NCBI GenBank assembly: GCA_003008705.1
Contig: PDUO01000017.1
Span: forward strand, 3,827-67,826
From: Pezicula radicicola
Taxonomy: Eukaryota; Ascomycota; Leotiomycetes; Helotiales; Dermateaceae
Length of the DNA stretch: 64,000 bases
Reading direction: 5' to 3'
The position numbers and the translations under genes were made by a program. The notes beneath the pieces are model-generated. The model was given only the letters and a program-made list of their open reading frames with translations. It made no database searches and was not told where the DNA came from. Position 1 is the first letter of the stretch; each line of letters begins with the position of its first letter. Of the stretch, positions 33,709-44,016 are shown in pieces.

Positions 33709-34037
33709 TATGGCGGCATTGAGCAGTCGTTCCCTGTCTTCATGAGTTCATCGGGACCAGAAACCATTTGTTGATGTTTCCTAATGCACGCGAGCCTCTT
33801 CACGAACCCACACACCAGGCTCGGCTAGCCTCGGTGAATGGAGTCAACAAATATTCAGCACCTTTACGTACACAGCCAAAAGGACAAGATCCATAAATTT
33901 ATCAGTTCCGAGTCCATTCTAAGTAAGTATACATTGACTAGAAGAACATTTCACTGGTATCTATGTTCAGGTCTATACCCTCACTAAACGCTCCCATACC
34001 CATCCCATACAAAGACCTCCCTCGAATTGTCCAGTCT

Positions 34038-34419
34038 CTATTGGGTGTGCACCTCCCCGCTCAACTCGACGTGCTTAATATGCGGCCGGTCTGCTTTCAA
34101 TGTAGAAAGCGAATCCTCGGGGAATTGCGCCCTGTTCATATCGTCAAATGCTTTTCAGAGACCCTAACCGAATGGAGCAAGACCTACTCGAATCCTGTAA
34201 AGATGGTTGTGATATCCTTTCCGATGATTTTTCCTCCACTGTCGGTGATATGCTTCTTAGCACTGCATGAGCCAGTTAGATATGTTCTAATAGTAGTCAA
34301 GATAGATCATACTCTGCAATTTGCTCTGGTGTAACATTATCTTCGAAAATAACCTGAGTGACATGACATGAGATTCAGCCACTCCAAGTCTAAAGAAAAC
34401 TTACCACATATGAAGGCAT
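34038..34419 (-). CDS. PBI2: Proteinase B inhibitor (PBI2/I9 inhibitor-like), 74 residues in four exons
   Basis: A small gene found by joining four short exons: 34405-34419 (15 bp, only MPSYV), 34313-34353, 34188-34262 and 34038-34131. The introns are 51, 50 and 56 bp, each GT..AG and in phase. The product starts MPSYVVIFEDNVTPEQIADA and ends PHIKHVELSGEVHTQ, with AKKHITDSGGKIIGKD and FPEDSLSTLKAD between. This is the propeptide-inhibitor (I9) fold of the yeast proteinase B inhibitor Pbi2 (75 residues), with the typical V-E-x-S/D-x-x-V-x-T-Q tail. Its role is cytosolic inhibition of vacuolar subtilisin-type proteinase B and, in yeast, vacuole fusion. Codon phase, length and family fit support the model. 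The plus-strand frame over the same bases is a shadow. Confidence 0.85.
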
Positions 34420-35009
34420 GGTGTCTGACGTATGAGCGGACTTGTATATATAGAAAGAGATTTGTATAGTTGTGGAGTTTGGAGGGATTTTGAGCTTCGT
34501 GTTGATGTTTAGAAGAATAGGTTGACAGGAATGATTTGCACATTAAAGTATATATACCCTTCCACTTGGCTGTGTCAACTGTCAACTGTCAACGCAACAC
34601 CAAGCAAGAACCCTTAGAGGGGCCTCGACGTGGTCAGCCAAAGGTACGTCATCCACGCCCCACGGTGCAACCTAAAGCAAGCTGCACGTAAGAGGTAAAA
34701 GGACGCCACGATTGATCATGCGAGCAAAGAATTATGGAAACCAAGACTTTCTATCCAACCATGAGCCAAAATACTTCCATATTACGGAGAATGCTTTCGT
34801 AGACGCTCGACGGTGTAGAAATTCATGGATTCGTCGCCCGAGGCCTGTATGAGGTCTTTACGATAAGATAAGCGTGATCTACGCTATGCCTTATTAAGTA
34901 CTAGCTCTTCCCTCGGAGACAAGTTCGCCCATCCCCGGCCAAAATATTTCGAGGTGAAAATAATATTGCCGATGAGAGGAGCTTGACTGCGCAAGGCAAG
35001 GAAGCAATT
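34420..35009. promoter_or_regulatory. Divergent intergenic region PBI2 / BMS1
   Basis: 590 bp between divergent start codons. It holds a short tandem TCAACTGTCAACTGTCAACG tract at 34575-34594 in the PBI2 upstream region. No other features were seen. Confidence 0.4.
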
Positions 35010-38000
35010 ATGGAGGACCAAAGCCATAAACCCCATCGCCCTTCGAAGGAGAAGAAGAAACATACGGGAGGTGAGCATTCTTATTCGCCTTACAAAAAGG
35101 AAAGGGCTGTGCGCTGACAATTCGCTAGACAAGAATCCAAAAGCTTTTGCCTTTGCGAATCCAGGACGTCTGGCAAAGACTGCTGCTCGGTCGCATGATG
35201 TATTGATATCTTGACAGTCGAATTCCGCATACAATACGCTGACAATATGTGCAGATAAAAGAAAAGCGCCTTCACGTTCCCCAGGTCGATCGAATACCAG
35301 AAGAACCCCCACCACGACTCGTTACAATCGTTGGACCTCCCGGTGTTGGAAAGACGACACTGTTGAAATCTCTCGTAAAACGATATGCGAAAGAAACCCT
35401 CTCTGATCCCCAAGGGCCTATTACAGTTGTTACCTCAAAGCGACAGCGCTTGACCTTCGTAGAATGTCCGAACGAACTCGAAGCCATGGTGGACATGTCC
35501 AAGGTCGCAGATATCGTGCTCCTGATGATTGACGGAAATTTTGGATTTGAGATGGAGACCATGGAGTTCTTGAATATCTTGGCGGCCAGTGGTATGCCAG
35601 GAAATGTATTTGGTATCCTCACGCATCTAGACCTCTTCCGAAAACCCCAAACACTGAAGGATGCGAAGAAGCGCCTAAAGAACAGGTTCTGGAGCGAGCT
35701 ATACCAGGGCGCACATCTGTTCTATTTGTCTGGAGTCATCAATGGCCGTTACCCCGATCGCGAAATTCACAACCTTTCGAGATTTATCTCGGTCATGAAA
35801 AATCCTCGGCCCCTCATCTGGCGGAACTCCCACCCCTACACGGTTATTGACAGCTTCCGAGATGTTACTCATCCTACAAAAATCGAGGAAGACCCGAAAT
35901 GCGATCGAACGGTAGTGCTGTCGGGATATTTGAGGGGAACCAACTTTGCTGCGCAGGGTCAAAGAGTACATATTCCAGGGCTAGGGGACTATTCTATATC
36001 TGCTATGGAAGCTCTTCCAGATCCATGTCCAACGCCATATATGGATCAGGCAATGGCAAAAGCGAGTGGGAAGACTGGTAGGAGGCGCCTCGATGAGAAG
36101 GAGAAGAAATTACACGCCCCTATGTCCGACAAGAGTGGTATGAAAATTGATGGAGACACAATTTGGATCACTCGGGAGAAAGGTTTCAATTTCGATAAAG
36201 ACGCCGAGGGCGAAGAACGTGGAGAAGGCGAGGAGTTAATTGTCGGTCTTCAAGGCGAGAGAAAACTTTTAGGAAAAACAGAGGAGGGTGTTAGACTCTT
36301 CAGTGGTGGCGGCGCTATCAAAGACGTTCCAGAGGATGATGGCTCTGGTCGAAAACACCAGCGGACCGCACGATTTGTGGACGGCGAAGAAAATTTGAAT
36401 GACGAAGTTATTGGAGACGATGAAGGTCTTGTTAGTGAAGACGAAGAGCTTGATTCTGACGACGATGCCGAAATCAGCGAGGACAAATTGGGCAGGTTGT
36501 TTAGCAAAGATACAGACGATGCAGAAGAAGGCGACATTGCATTTGCTGACAGTGACTCTGATCTTGGCTCATTATCCGGGGATGAAGAGGACGACGAGAG
36601 CGAGGAAGACTCATCCGATGAAGTTGACGCTTCTCGATGGAAAGAGAATATGCTTGCAAGAGCGCAGAAGCTACACGGCCAGAAGAGATCATACCGGACA
36701 GCCGACCTTGCCAAGCTGATGTATGACGAAGCATTGACACCGGACGAGGTCTTGAAGCGGTGGCGAGGTGAAGTTGAAGCTGAAGAGGAAGAGGACATTG
36801 AGGCAGAGTCCGAAGACGAGACATTTTTCAAAAAATCTGGACGTGAACAGGCAGATGAAGAGTATGAGGACCGCATGATTCCCGTACTGGATTATTCACA
36901 ATTGGAGTCAAAATGGTCGGATGAGGATAACATCGAGACCTTGAGACGACGATTTGCAACTTCTGATCTTCTCAACGACAAGAAAAGCGGCGAAGGTAGT
37001 GATGATGACGATGGTGGGGACGAGGACGGAGAGGATGACGAAGGAGACGGAGCATTCCAAGATCTTGAGACTGGCGAAGAGCATAAACCGAATGATATCG
37101 AGGCAGAGCGAGAGAAAAATGCCAGGAGGAAAGAGGAACTCAAGCTTCGATTCGAGGAAGAGGATCGTGAAGGCTTTAACAACGACAAGGCGAAAGCCAG
37201 GAACGAAGGTGGTGCAGAGGAAGAATTTGGAGAAGACGATTGGTACGATGCGCAGAAGGCACAGATCCAAAAACAACTCAACATCAACAAATCCGAGTTT
37301 GAACTTCTCGAAGAGAACCAGCGGGTCAGCGTTGAAGGTTACAGAGCTGGCATGTACGCCAAGATTGTGATTGAAGGAGTGGCATCAGAATTTGTCACAC
37401 AATTCAATCCTCGGATGCCTATCATTGTTGGTGGCCTATCGGCCACAGAAGATCGATTCGGCTTCGTACAAGTCAGAATCAAGAGACATCGTTGGCACAA
37501 GAAGATCTTGAAGACCAATGACCCGCTGATCTTCTCCATGGGATGGCGGAGATTCCAGACATTGCCTGTCTACAGCATATCGGATTCACGAATCCGAAAT
37601 CGTATGCTAAAATACACACCCGAGCATATGCATTGCTTTGGTACCTTCTACGGACCTCTAATCGCCCCTAACACTGGATTCTCCTGCTACCAGTCCTTCT
37701 CCGCCAAAACACCAGGCTTCCGCATTTCCGCGACAGGAACAGTTTTGAACGTCGATGAATCCACCGAAATTGTCAAGAAACTGAAGCTAACGGGAACACC
37801 GTATAAGATATTCAAGAATACAGCCTTCATTCGGGACATGTTCACCACTTCCCTTGAAATTGCGAAGTTCGAAGGTGCTTCTATCAAGACGGTCTCAGGA
37901 GTCCGGGGACAAATTAAGCGAGCTCTAAGCAAGCCGGAAGGACATTTCAGAGCAACTTTTGAAGACAAGATCTTGATGAGTGATATCGTGTTCTTGAGAG

Positions 38001-38524
38001 CATGGTATCCAGTTCGACCACATCGATTCTATAACCCTGTGACAAATCTCATCGGATGGGAAGGTATGCGTCTAACCGGTCAAGTCCGCGCAGCCGAAAA
38101 CCTTCCGACACCGCAACAGAAGAACAGCCTCTACAAACCAGTCGAGCGGCCTACCAGAGTTTTTAACCCACTCAGAGTTCCCCGGGCTCTCGCTGCGGAA
38201 CTTCCCTTCAAGTCCCAGATTACTCAGATGAAGAAGCAGTCCAAGCCGACTTACATGCAGAAGAGAGCTGTTGTGTTGGGAGGTGAGGAGAAGAAAGCTC
38301 GAGATCTCATGCAGAAGATTATGACGGTGCGTAATGAGAAGATCGCAAAAAGGAGAGAGGCAAAGGAGGCGAAACGTGTCGTGTATAGAAAGAAGGTCGC
38401 GGAAAATGAAGAGGCAAGGGGTGAAAGGGAGAAGAAAGAGAAACAAGAATACTGGAGGAAAGAAGGCAAGAAACGGCGAGCTGATAATGATGGAGCTAGT
38501 GGTGGTGGGAAGCGAAGAAGATAG
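35010..38524 (+). CDS. BMS1: Ribosome biogenesis GTPase BMS1
   Basis: Exons 35010-35070, 35129-35199, 35255-38524; introns of 58 and 55 bp, in phase; 1133 residues, as expected for Bms1. The N-terminus is MEDQSHKPHRPSKEKKKHTG, then the conserved KNPKAFAFANPGRLAKTAAR. The GTPase P-loop is IVGPPGVGKTTLL (about 70-81), followed by VDMSKVADIVLLMIDGNFGF, where the canonical DxxG is replaced in the Bms1 manner, and FGILTHLDLF. An acidic Asp/Glu-rich region spans about 400-650. The C-terminal domain shared with Tsr1 follows (VQVRIKRHRWHKKILKTNDP, FRATFEDKILMSDIVFLRAW), ending in a Lys/Arg-rich nucleolar-type tail. It binds Rcl1 and drives early 18S pre-rRNA processing in the nucleolus. Confidence 0.95.
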
Positions 38525-39045
38525 TTCTCGAGCTTTTGGGTGGTATCTCAAAAGGCCGACTTTGCATTGCGAGGAGTTTTGGGCTAGGAAAATGAAGGAG
38601 TTATACTACGTATAGTAGAGGAGTACAGTAGATCAATTGTACAAATGAAGAATCACAGTTACTTGCAGTCGTAGCCTCGTTACTTCACTTCACTTCAGCC
38701 TTGTGTCCGAATCGGTCTGGCAGAGTGATAGCCGAGGCAACCCCACCACTTCTGTGTGCGAGATGCGGGGAGCTGTCAGCGTCATTGCTGTTGATCTGTT
38801 GGTCTGTTGGTCTGTTGGTCTGTTGGTCCGACGGCCAGATAAAAATGAGAACCTGGAGACTTGTTATACCGCTTCGGGCCATTATTAGGCCGTTTAGGGA
38901 ATAGTAGAGGAGTGTTTATTAATGTAGAACTTGCTACCGAGTGTAATGTTTAAAGGGAGCTCTTGGGGCCGTCGAATTGTGGACTCCTCGGTGAACTCAA
39001 AGTCCAATTGATATCCTACGCTTAGTGCTCAAATCAACCATCACA
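38525..39045. other. Intergenic region BMS1 / MDR gene
   Basis: Contains a minisatellite at 38797-38828. The rest is the 3' flank of BMS1 and the promoter of the next gene. No coding region is supported. Confidence 0.5.
38797..38828 (+). repeat. 8-bp minisatellite, TGTTGGTC x4
   Basis: Four perfect tandem copies, preceded by one degenerate unit (CTGTTGATC, 38788-38796), in the intergenic region downstream of BMS1. Confidence 0.85.
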
Positions 39046-40254
39046 ATGCCTAAATCAATCACAATCAAGCAGATCGAGGGTAAACCAGGTCAAGTCTACT
39101 ATCCGTATGTCTTACTTATTCTTCAATGCAGATAACACAAAAGCAAAGCAATAGCTAACCACAAAAAACCAAACAGTCTTTCTCTAAACACAATTCCCAA
39201 TCCCACTCCCGGCCCCAATGACCTAACAATCACAATCCAAGCCGCCGCCCTCAACCACCGCGATCTCTTCCTCCGCCAACATCTCTACCCCTCGCCCTCC
39301 TTCGAAGTCCCCCTCCTCGCCGACGGTTACGGAATCGTAACTGCCGTTGGATCCTCCGCATCGAAATCCTGGCTTGGTAAAGCTGTAGTTCTCACTCCCG
39401 GTCGCGGCTGGAAAGACTCTCCAGAAGGGCCCGAGGCTCCCACGGGATATGCGATTCTAGGCGGCACAAAAACATGTCCGGTCGGTACACTACAGGAAGT
39501 TGCTTGCGTGGATGAGGCGGAGGTAGAGGAAGCACCTGCTCATCTTTCTCCCGTTGAAGCAGCGGCTCTCCCTTTGACTGGGTTAACGGCTTGGAGAGCC
39601 TTAGTCACCAAGAGTGGAAATGCCGTGAAGGGGAGGAATATCCTCATTACGGGTATTGGTGGCGGGGTTGCGTTGAATGCGTTGCAGTTTGGGGTTGGGT
39701 TTGGATGTAATGTTTTTGTGACGAGTGGGAATGAGGAGAAGATTGAGAAGGCGAGAAAAATGGGAGCTGCTGGTGGTGTTAATTATAAGACGGATGGATG
39801 GGAAAAGGAACTGAAGAAGAGTTTGCCGAAAGATAGACCGTTTATCGATGCGATTATTGATGGAGCTGGAGGTAACATCATTGCGAAGGCTACGAAGTTG
39901 TTGAAGGTATGGTTAATTTCCGTCTGACAGATACGTAATGTTGCTAACGAGATGTAGCCTGGTGGAGTGGTTGTTCAATACGGCATGACAGTTGGCCCGA
40001 GGATGGATTGGACAATGGTCGCAAACCTCAACAACCTAGAACTCAAAGGATCAACAATGGGCTCGAGGAAGGAGTTTAAGGACATGATCGCCTTCGTCAA
40101 TGAGAAGAAGATTAAGCCAATTGTTTCGAGGGTCGTCAAGGGTATTGACAATATTGAGGGGATCGATGGGTTGTTTGAGGATATGAAGAAGGGCTCACAG
40201 TTTGGAAAGCTGGTTATTGAGATTGCGGACGACAAGAGTTCAAGTAAGCTGTAA
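39046..40254 (+). CDS. Zinc-type alcohol dehydrogenase-like MDR oxidoreductase (YogA-like)
   Basis: Exons 39046-39104, 39177-39906, 39958-40254; introns of 72 and 51 bp, in phase; 361 residues. The N-terminal GroES-like domain shows LNHRDLFLRQHLYP and VPLLADGYGIVTAVGSS, and the cofactor domain LPLTGLTAWRALVTKSG followed by NILITGIGGGVALNALQFGV, a G-x-G-G-G-V-A nucleotide-binding loop. The C-terminal part includes PGGVVVQYGMTVGP. The catalytic zinc ligands of classical alcohol dehydrogenases are not evident, which agrees with quinone-oxidoreductase/YogA-like members of the superfamily. Likely cytosolic NAD(P)H-dependent reductase; the substrate is unknown. Confidence 0.88.
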
Positions 40255-40771
40255 ACCGGATTATGAAATATAGAGCATAATTTCTAAAGCGGCGTAGGTA
40301 TATGAATGAACTTGTTCAACTACTTAAGCATATCATATGCCACTAAGCTGGTGACTACAGCTGAAAAAACTTGATCGCATGATCTGAAATTTTACACGTT
40401 CTTTGTTCAATTCGGACAAGTTTCTCTCTCGAGGTTTAAAGGCATAACTTTGAAGCCCCGTGATTTCATTACTCTCTTTGTTGCATTCCAAGTTGACTAA
40501 GCACCATTTTGGAGCACAATACTGTAACTCTCTGTAGTTTCACTCCGTTTCTATTAATTATTGTTACTTGAAATGGAGAGTTAAGTGAACACGTGACGGG
40601 GCGCTCAAGTGGTGGCTATGTTCTTTAGCCTACGCCCTGCTTTAAGTTTATATACTACTGTATATTGCGAGCGCTAAGCGTTTGTCTCAACGATCTTGTT
40701 GTTGAACTCTCTCGATTTGATTTTACTTCTTCTGTCGCGTTATAATTACCACTCATACCTATCTCTCCTAT

Positions 40772-41257
40772 CTATAAACTCTTCAGAGTGGCACGCGGTC
40801 CATGCTGAGAGCCGTAATGAGGCAAAGTAAAGAAACTGCCTCTTCTAAAAGGACTCAAAAGGTTCAGACTCACTGATGATATCACCACAGCCTTCTGCTC
40901 CTTCATTCCCGTGCCTGCAGAGAGAGATAGAGAGAATTCTGATGCCTTCCCCTCTAGCTTCGTAGTGGCGCTGTTTAGAGTCTCGAGAGATGTTTGGGGA
41001 GCTGAGGAGCGGAGTAAGAGCTTAGCTCTCACATGTGTGCAAAATATAGGTAGAATAAAGACATACATTTCAGCATTGGCACCCGCTCTTTTCGTCGATC
41101 TCAGTACGTCCTTGATTCGTTTTACAAAAGAATTTCCAAGAGTGATATCAACATAGGCATCTGCATAGGTGAGAGTTGCTTCTTGCGTGTTTGGTTTTAA
41201 GGCCCTGCGCGCAATATCTGCGGTAGAACATTTTGTCGAATTTGATACATTCAACAC
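40772..41257 (-). CDS. Hypothetical protein (weak model)
   Basis: 161 codons from ATG to stop with no recognised domain, starting MLNVSNSTKCSTADIARRAL. Possible internal introns exist: GAAAT|GTATGT.. to ..CCTCAG near 41065-40990, and ATCATCA|GTGAGT near 40877. The second part of the unspliced reading may therefore be intron or another frame. No signal peptide or membrane span. It may be a real short gene of unknown function or a chance frame. Confidence 0.25.
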   Translation of the reverse strand: MLNVSNSTKCSTADIARRALKPNTQEATLTYADAYVDITLGNSFVKRIKDVLRSTKRAGANAEMYVFILPIFCTHVRAKLLLRSSAPQTSLETLNSATTKLEGKASEFSLSLSAGTGMKEQKAVVISSVSLNLLSPFRRGSFFTLPHYGSQHGPRATLKSL

Positions 41258-41289
41258 TTATTAGATTTCAGGATTTGAGAACAACGACA

Positions 41290-41435
41290 TTTGTACTAGG
41301 AGGGCGGGTTGTAAGCTCTATAAGAATGACGTTCGAATGCCCCAAATAATTTGGAAATGATATTGCACATGGAGGGTTGTTTATGAACTCTAGATATTGT
41401 TCGAGTGTCCCCAAATGATTTGGAACATTGTGATC
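41290..41435. repeat. Imperfect tandem duplication, about 70-bp unit
   Basis: Two adjacent segments align with gaps: GGAGGG..GGTTGT..., then GTTCGAATGCCCCAAATAATTTGGAAA versus GGAGGGTTGTTTATGAAC.. GTTCGAGTGTCCCCAAATGATTTGGAAC. The copies have diverged by many transitions, so the duplication is old. No coding role. Confidence 0.5.
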
Positions 41436-42962
41436 AAAATAATGTGGAAAGCTAATTTGAAACATTTGTGCACCCTTGATAGCAATGATTTGATGTACTG
41501 TACCTACATGTGTATGCCCACTTCACGGCTTCTTATAGGTTCTCGGCCACAGTCTGGCTCGCGATGACCCGACCACCGTTTGTTTGAAGCTGTCCGTCTA
41601 TGAGAGTTGTACCAGCATGGAAGATATTCGTGTCTTCGGGGGGAGTTGTGGCTGTCATAGGAGTTCCCTTGGCGTGGAGGGGCATGGAGGGGCATACGCA
41701 TGGTCTTTAATTTAGTCCCCGACACCCGACAGTTGTGGGGTTGACTCCTGCTCGGATGTGCACGCTAATTGCAGATCCCGAATAGCCTTACGAGACGTCT
41801 TTGAAGAATAAATTATTTGAAATCTCTTATATCTTTTCAAATTTATATTATTACGAGGGGACAGTGACGTGGCTATGATACCCAAATTACTGTTTGATAT
41901 ACCCCTGAAAATGTATGTGGGAAGTCTACGCTACAGTATCTTGATAATAATAAACAGATAACTTGAAATTATATCTATTTTATGGTCCTTTTGCGTATTT
42001 GAAATGATACACCTGCAGCAATATCACCCCTGATTTGTAAATAGCTCTACAGAGTTGATTAAGAAGCCTTCAAATCGGAACCGGAATCAAAACCAGAATC
42101 ACTTCGCTTACGTCCAGTCGCTTCTTTTGCTCGCTTAATATATTTTTGCAGGTTGAAGATGCTCCCTCTAACAATTATTATAGTCTAACCGTCCTCTTCG
42201 TTCACTTTGCTGACTTTCTAGAGTAGTAAGCGGAATTGGTGAGAGACTAAGTTCTACGATCCTTTCTGTAATATTCTTGAAGTGATCTTTAAGGCTTAGA
42301 GTTGTACAAGCACTAAAACGTAGCATTATCATCATCCGCAGATGGACTAATTATTTTAGGAGACGCAACTTAAGCCTCTAATTGATTGAAACTCAAGTCA
42401 AAAGATTGAACCTGGTCCCCGCAGAGATTAATAGCCATACTTAATGGGCATCTTTATTAGACTATGTAAACTATATAGTCAAGATCCACATCAATATTGG
42501 TCCTGAATAGAAGAGTCTGCGAATCATTGGTGTTGTATCCCACAGATGTTGTACCAACCTGACTTCGAGATGATGACATGCCATTCTTGTACTATCAACA
42601 ACGTGATCTCTTGTTCTGTTAACTTTAAGACTGCGCGGAGACTGTTCAGCAGCAGCTGTGGTGGCCTTTGATTTCAATGTTGTCATGAGCTATAGAAGTA
42701 TTTAGCAACTTCGACTAATGCTTGAGGCATAAAAAGCTCGCGTTGAAAAAAGGCAGTCATTACCGCAAACTTCTCTTGTGTGCAGGTCGACGATATAGCC
42801 TTCGTGATTCATATTTCCTCATCTGCTCTGGATGCCGAGTTACGCCAATGATTAGGTGGGAAAACTTTTGCAAGTGCCCACACTCGGCTGCTTCTTAGCC
42901 CACCGGGAAAGAGAATCTGGCTACTCTTTTTTTTTTGTATCCTGATCGTGCAGAGGGCATTC

Positions 42963-43706
42963 TCAAACATTCTTCAAAAAGTGAGGCTTGAATTTCCTGT
43001 TTGCCCTGTCCGAAGCCCGATATTCAAACTGATCTCCATGCAGCTCGAAAATCAACTCCTTCTGTTCCTGCTTATTCACCAGGGCATCGCCGTTCACATC
43101 TCCGTTGGCCTGCGCATCATCTTGCTCTGGTGGTGCCTTCGGGCGTGGTACTACAAAGCGGAAAATAGTGTGTTCCTTTGGCACAAGTTTTACCTCATTC
43201 TTGTTGGTGATGATCTCGAAGGTATACCGTGTCTCCCTCACAACAATACCCTTGATGCCTACCCGACCCACACACCTACTCCTCACAACCTCCATCTCTG
43301 CGCCCTCGTAACTCGCACTGGCCAGGAGAGCACCATTATCAGGACCATTGACCACATCATTTCTCCGACTTCCTGTTAAGCCTAGAATTTCGTGCATATA
43401 GCCCACCCACATCTCATGCAGCCCTTCGTAAATCTCGTATTTTTGGTCCTTCTTTGGCAATTCATACAGGCATAGCGCTCGTTTCCGACGTGCAGACAGG
43501 GGCTGGGGCTTTTGATTCTTGCGCTTCTTCGAAATGGCATGAAGTCGTGCGATGTGTCGTTGGTGTTGTCCGTTATTGGGTTCGGTGGGCTTGATGTGGA
43601 GGGGTCGCTGTTTTACTCTTTCGGTGAAGATGCGCTCGGCATTTGTTGGAGACTGCGCTCGCAACAATAGCTGCATGCCAACATGTGAGGCGTCCTTCGA
43701 AGCCAT
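42963..43706 (-). CDS. POP4: Ribonuclease P/MRP subunit POP4 (Rpp29)
   Basis: 247 residues from the ATG at 43706 (MASKDASHVGMQLLLRAQ). The frame is open 51 codons further up to 43859, but that part is not protein-like and would nearly remove the promoter. The conserved Rpp29 core is clear: YEIYEGLHEMWVGYMHEILG, then CVGRVGIKGIVVRETRYTFE and LVPKEHTIFRFVVPRPK, an Sm-like barrel that contacts RNase P/MRP RNA. A basic segment precedes it (ISKKRKNQKPQPLSARRKRA). It acts in nuclear tRNA 5' maturation and rRNA processing. It is intronless and head-to-head with the acyltransferase gene at 44017. Confidence 0.92.
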   Translation of the reverse strand: MASKDASHVGMQLLLRAQSPTNAERIFTERVKQRPLHIKPTEPNNGQHQRHIARLHAISKKRKNQKPQPLSARRKRALCLYELPKKDQKYEIYEGLHEMWVGYMHEILGLTGSRRNDVVNGPDNGALLASASYEGAEMEVVRSRCVGRVGIKGIVVRETRYTFEIITNKNEVKLVPKEHTIFRFVVPRPKAPPEQDDAQANGDVNGDALVNKQEQKELIFELHGDQFEYRASDRANRKFKPHFLKNV

Positions 43707-44016
43707 TGCTACAGTCGAGGATATATTATGCGGTATTATAGTACAGTAGTTGTTGTGAGCAAAGCAGTCATAACTGCCGAGTTGCCCACCGACGTGAATA
43801 TATTTGCAGGGCAGGGACAGGAATAAGGTTTCTCCTTTTCTCCTAGCGTCTCCCCGCAATTCGGTCCATCGCTACTGCATTATCCCCAATCATGTGAAAA
43901 GCAACGACAACAATCAATCTTTTTTTTGCCCTCATCACCCTCAAGACAACTCCTAACTACCATGACCACGAATTACCCATAGCACCTTGAATCGGCATCA
44001 ATTAGCAGGCATTGAA
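43707..44016. promoter_or_regulatory. Bidirectional promoter POP4 / acyltransferase
   Basis: 310 bp between divergent start codons, with a T8 tract and CAATCA-rich leader on the plus side (43910-43960). No TATA box was recognised. The short spacing implies a shared promoter. Confidence 0.5.

Larger units (their letters stand above)
40255..42962. other. Long region without a well-supported gene
   Basis: 2.7 kb. It contains one weak hypothetical gene (40772-41257) and an imperfect tandem repeat (41290-41435). 41760-42450 is AT-rich with only short frames, and T10 lies at 42927-42936. The 3' end of POP4 is at 42963. Confidence 0.4.

Noticed and set aside
33963..34334. 123-codon plus-strand frame
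   Set aside because: It lies antisense over the PBI2 exons, which explain the sequence better by family match and consistent intron phases.
36250..37290. Long Ser-rich minus frames opposite the acidic part of BMS1
   Set aside because: Poly-Ser/Pro peptides are the complement of GAA/GAC-rich codons of the acidic region, so they are shadows.
43707..43859. Longer upstream start of POP4
   Set aside because: The extra 51 residues are not protein-like and would use most of the 310-bp promoter shared with the acyltransferase gene; MASKDASH at 43706 fits the family better.
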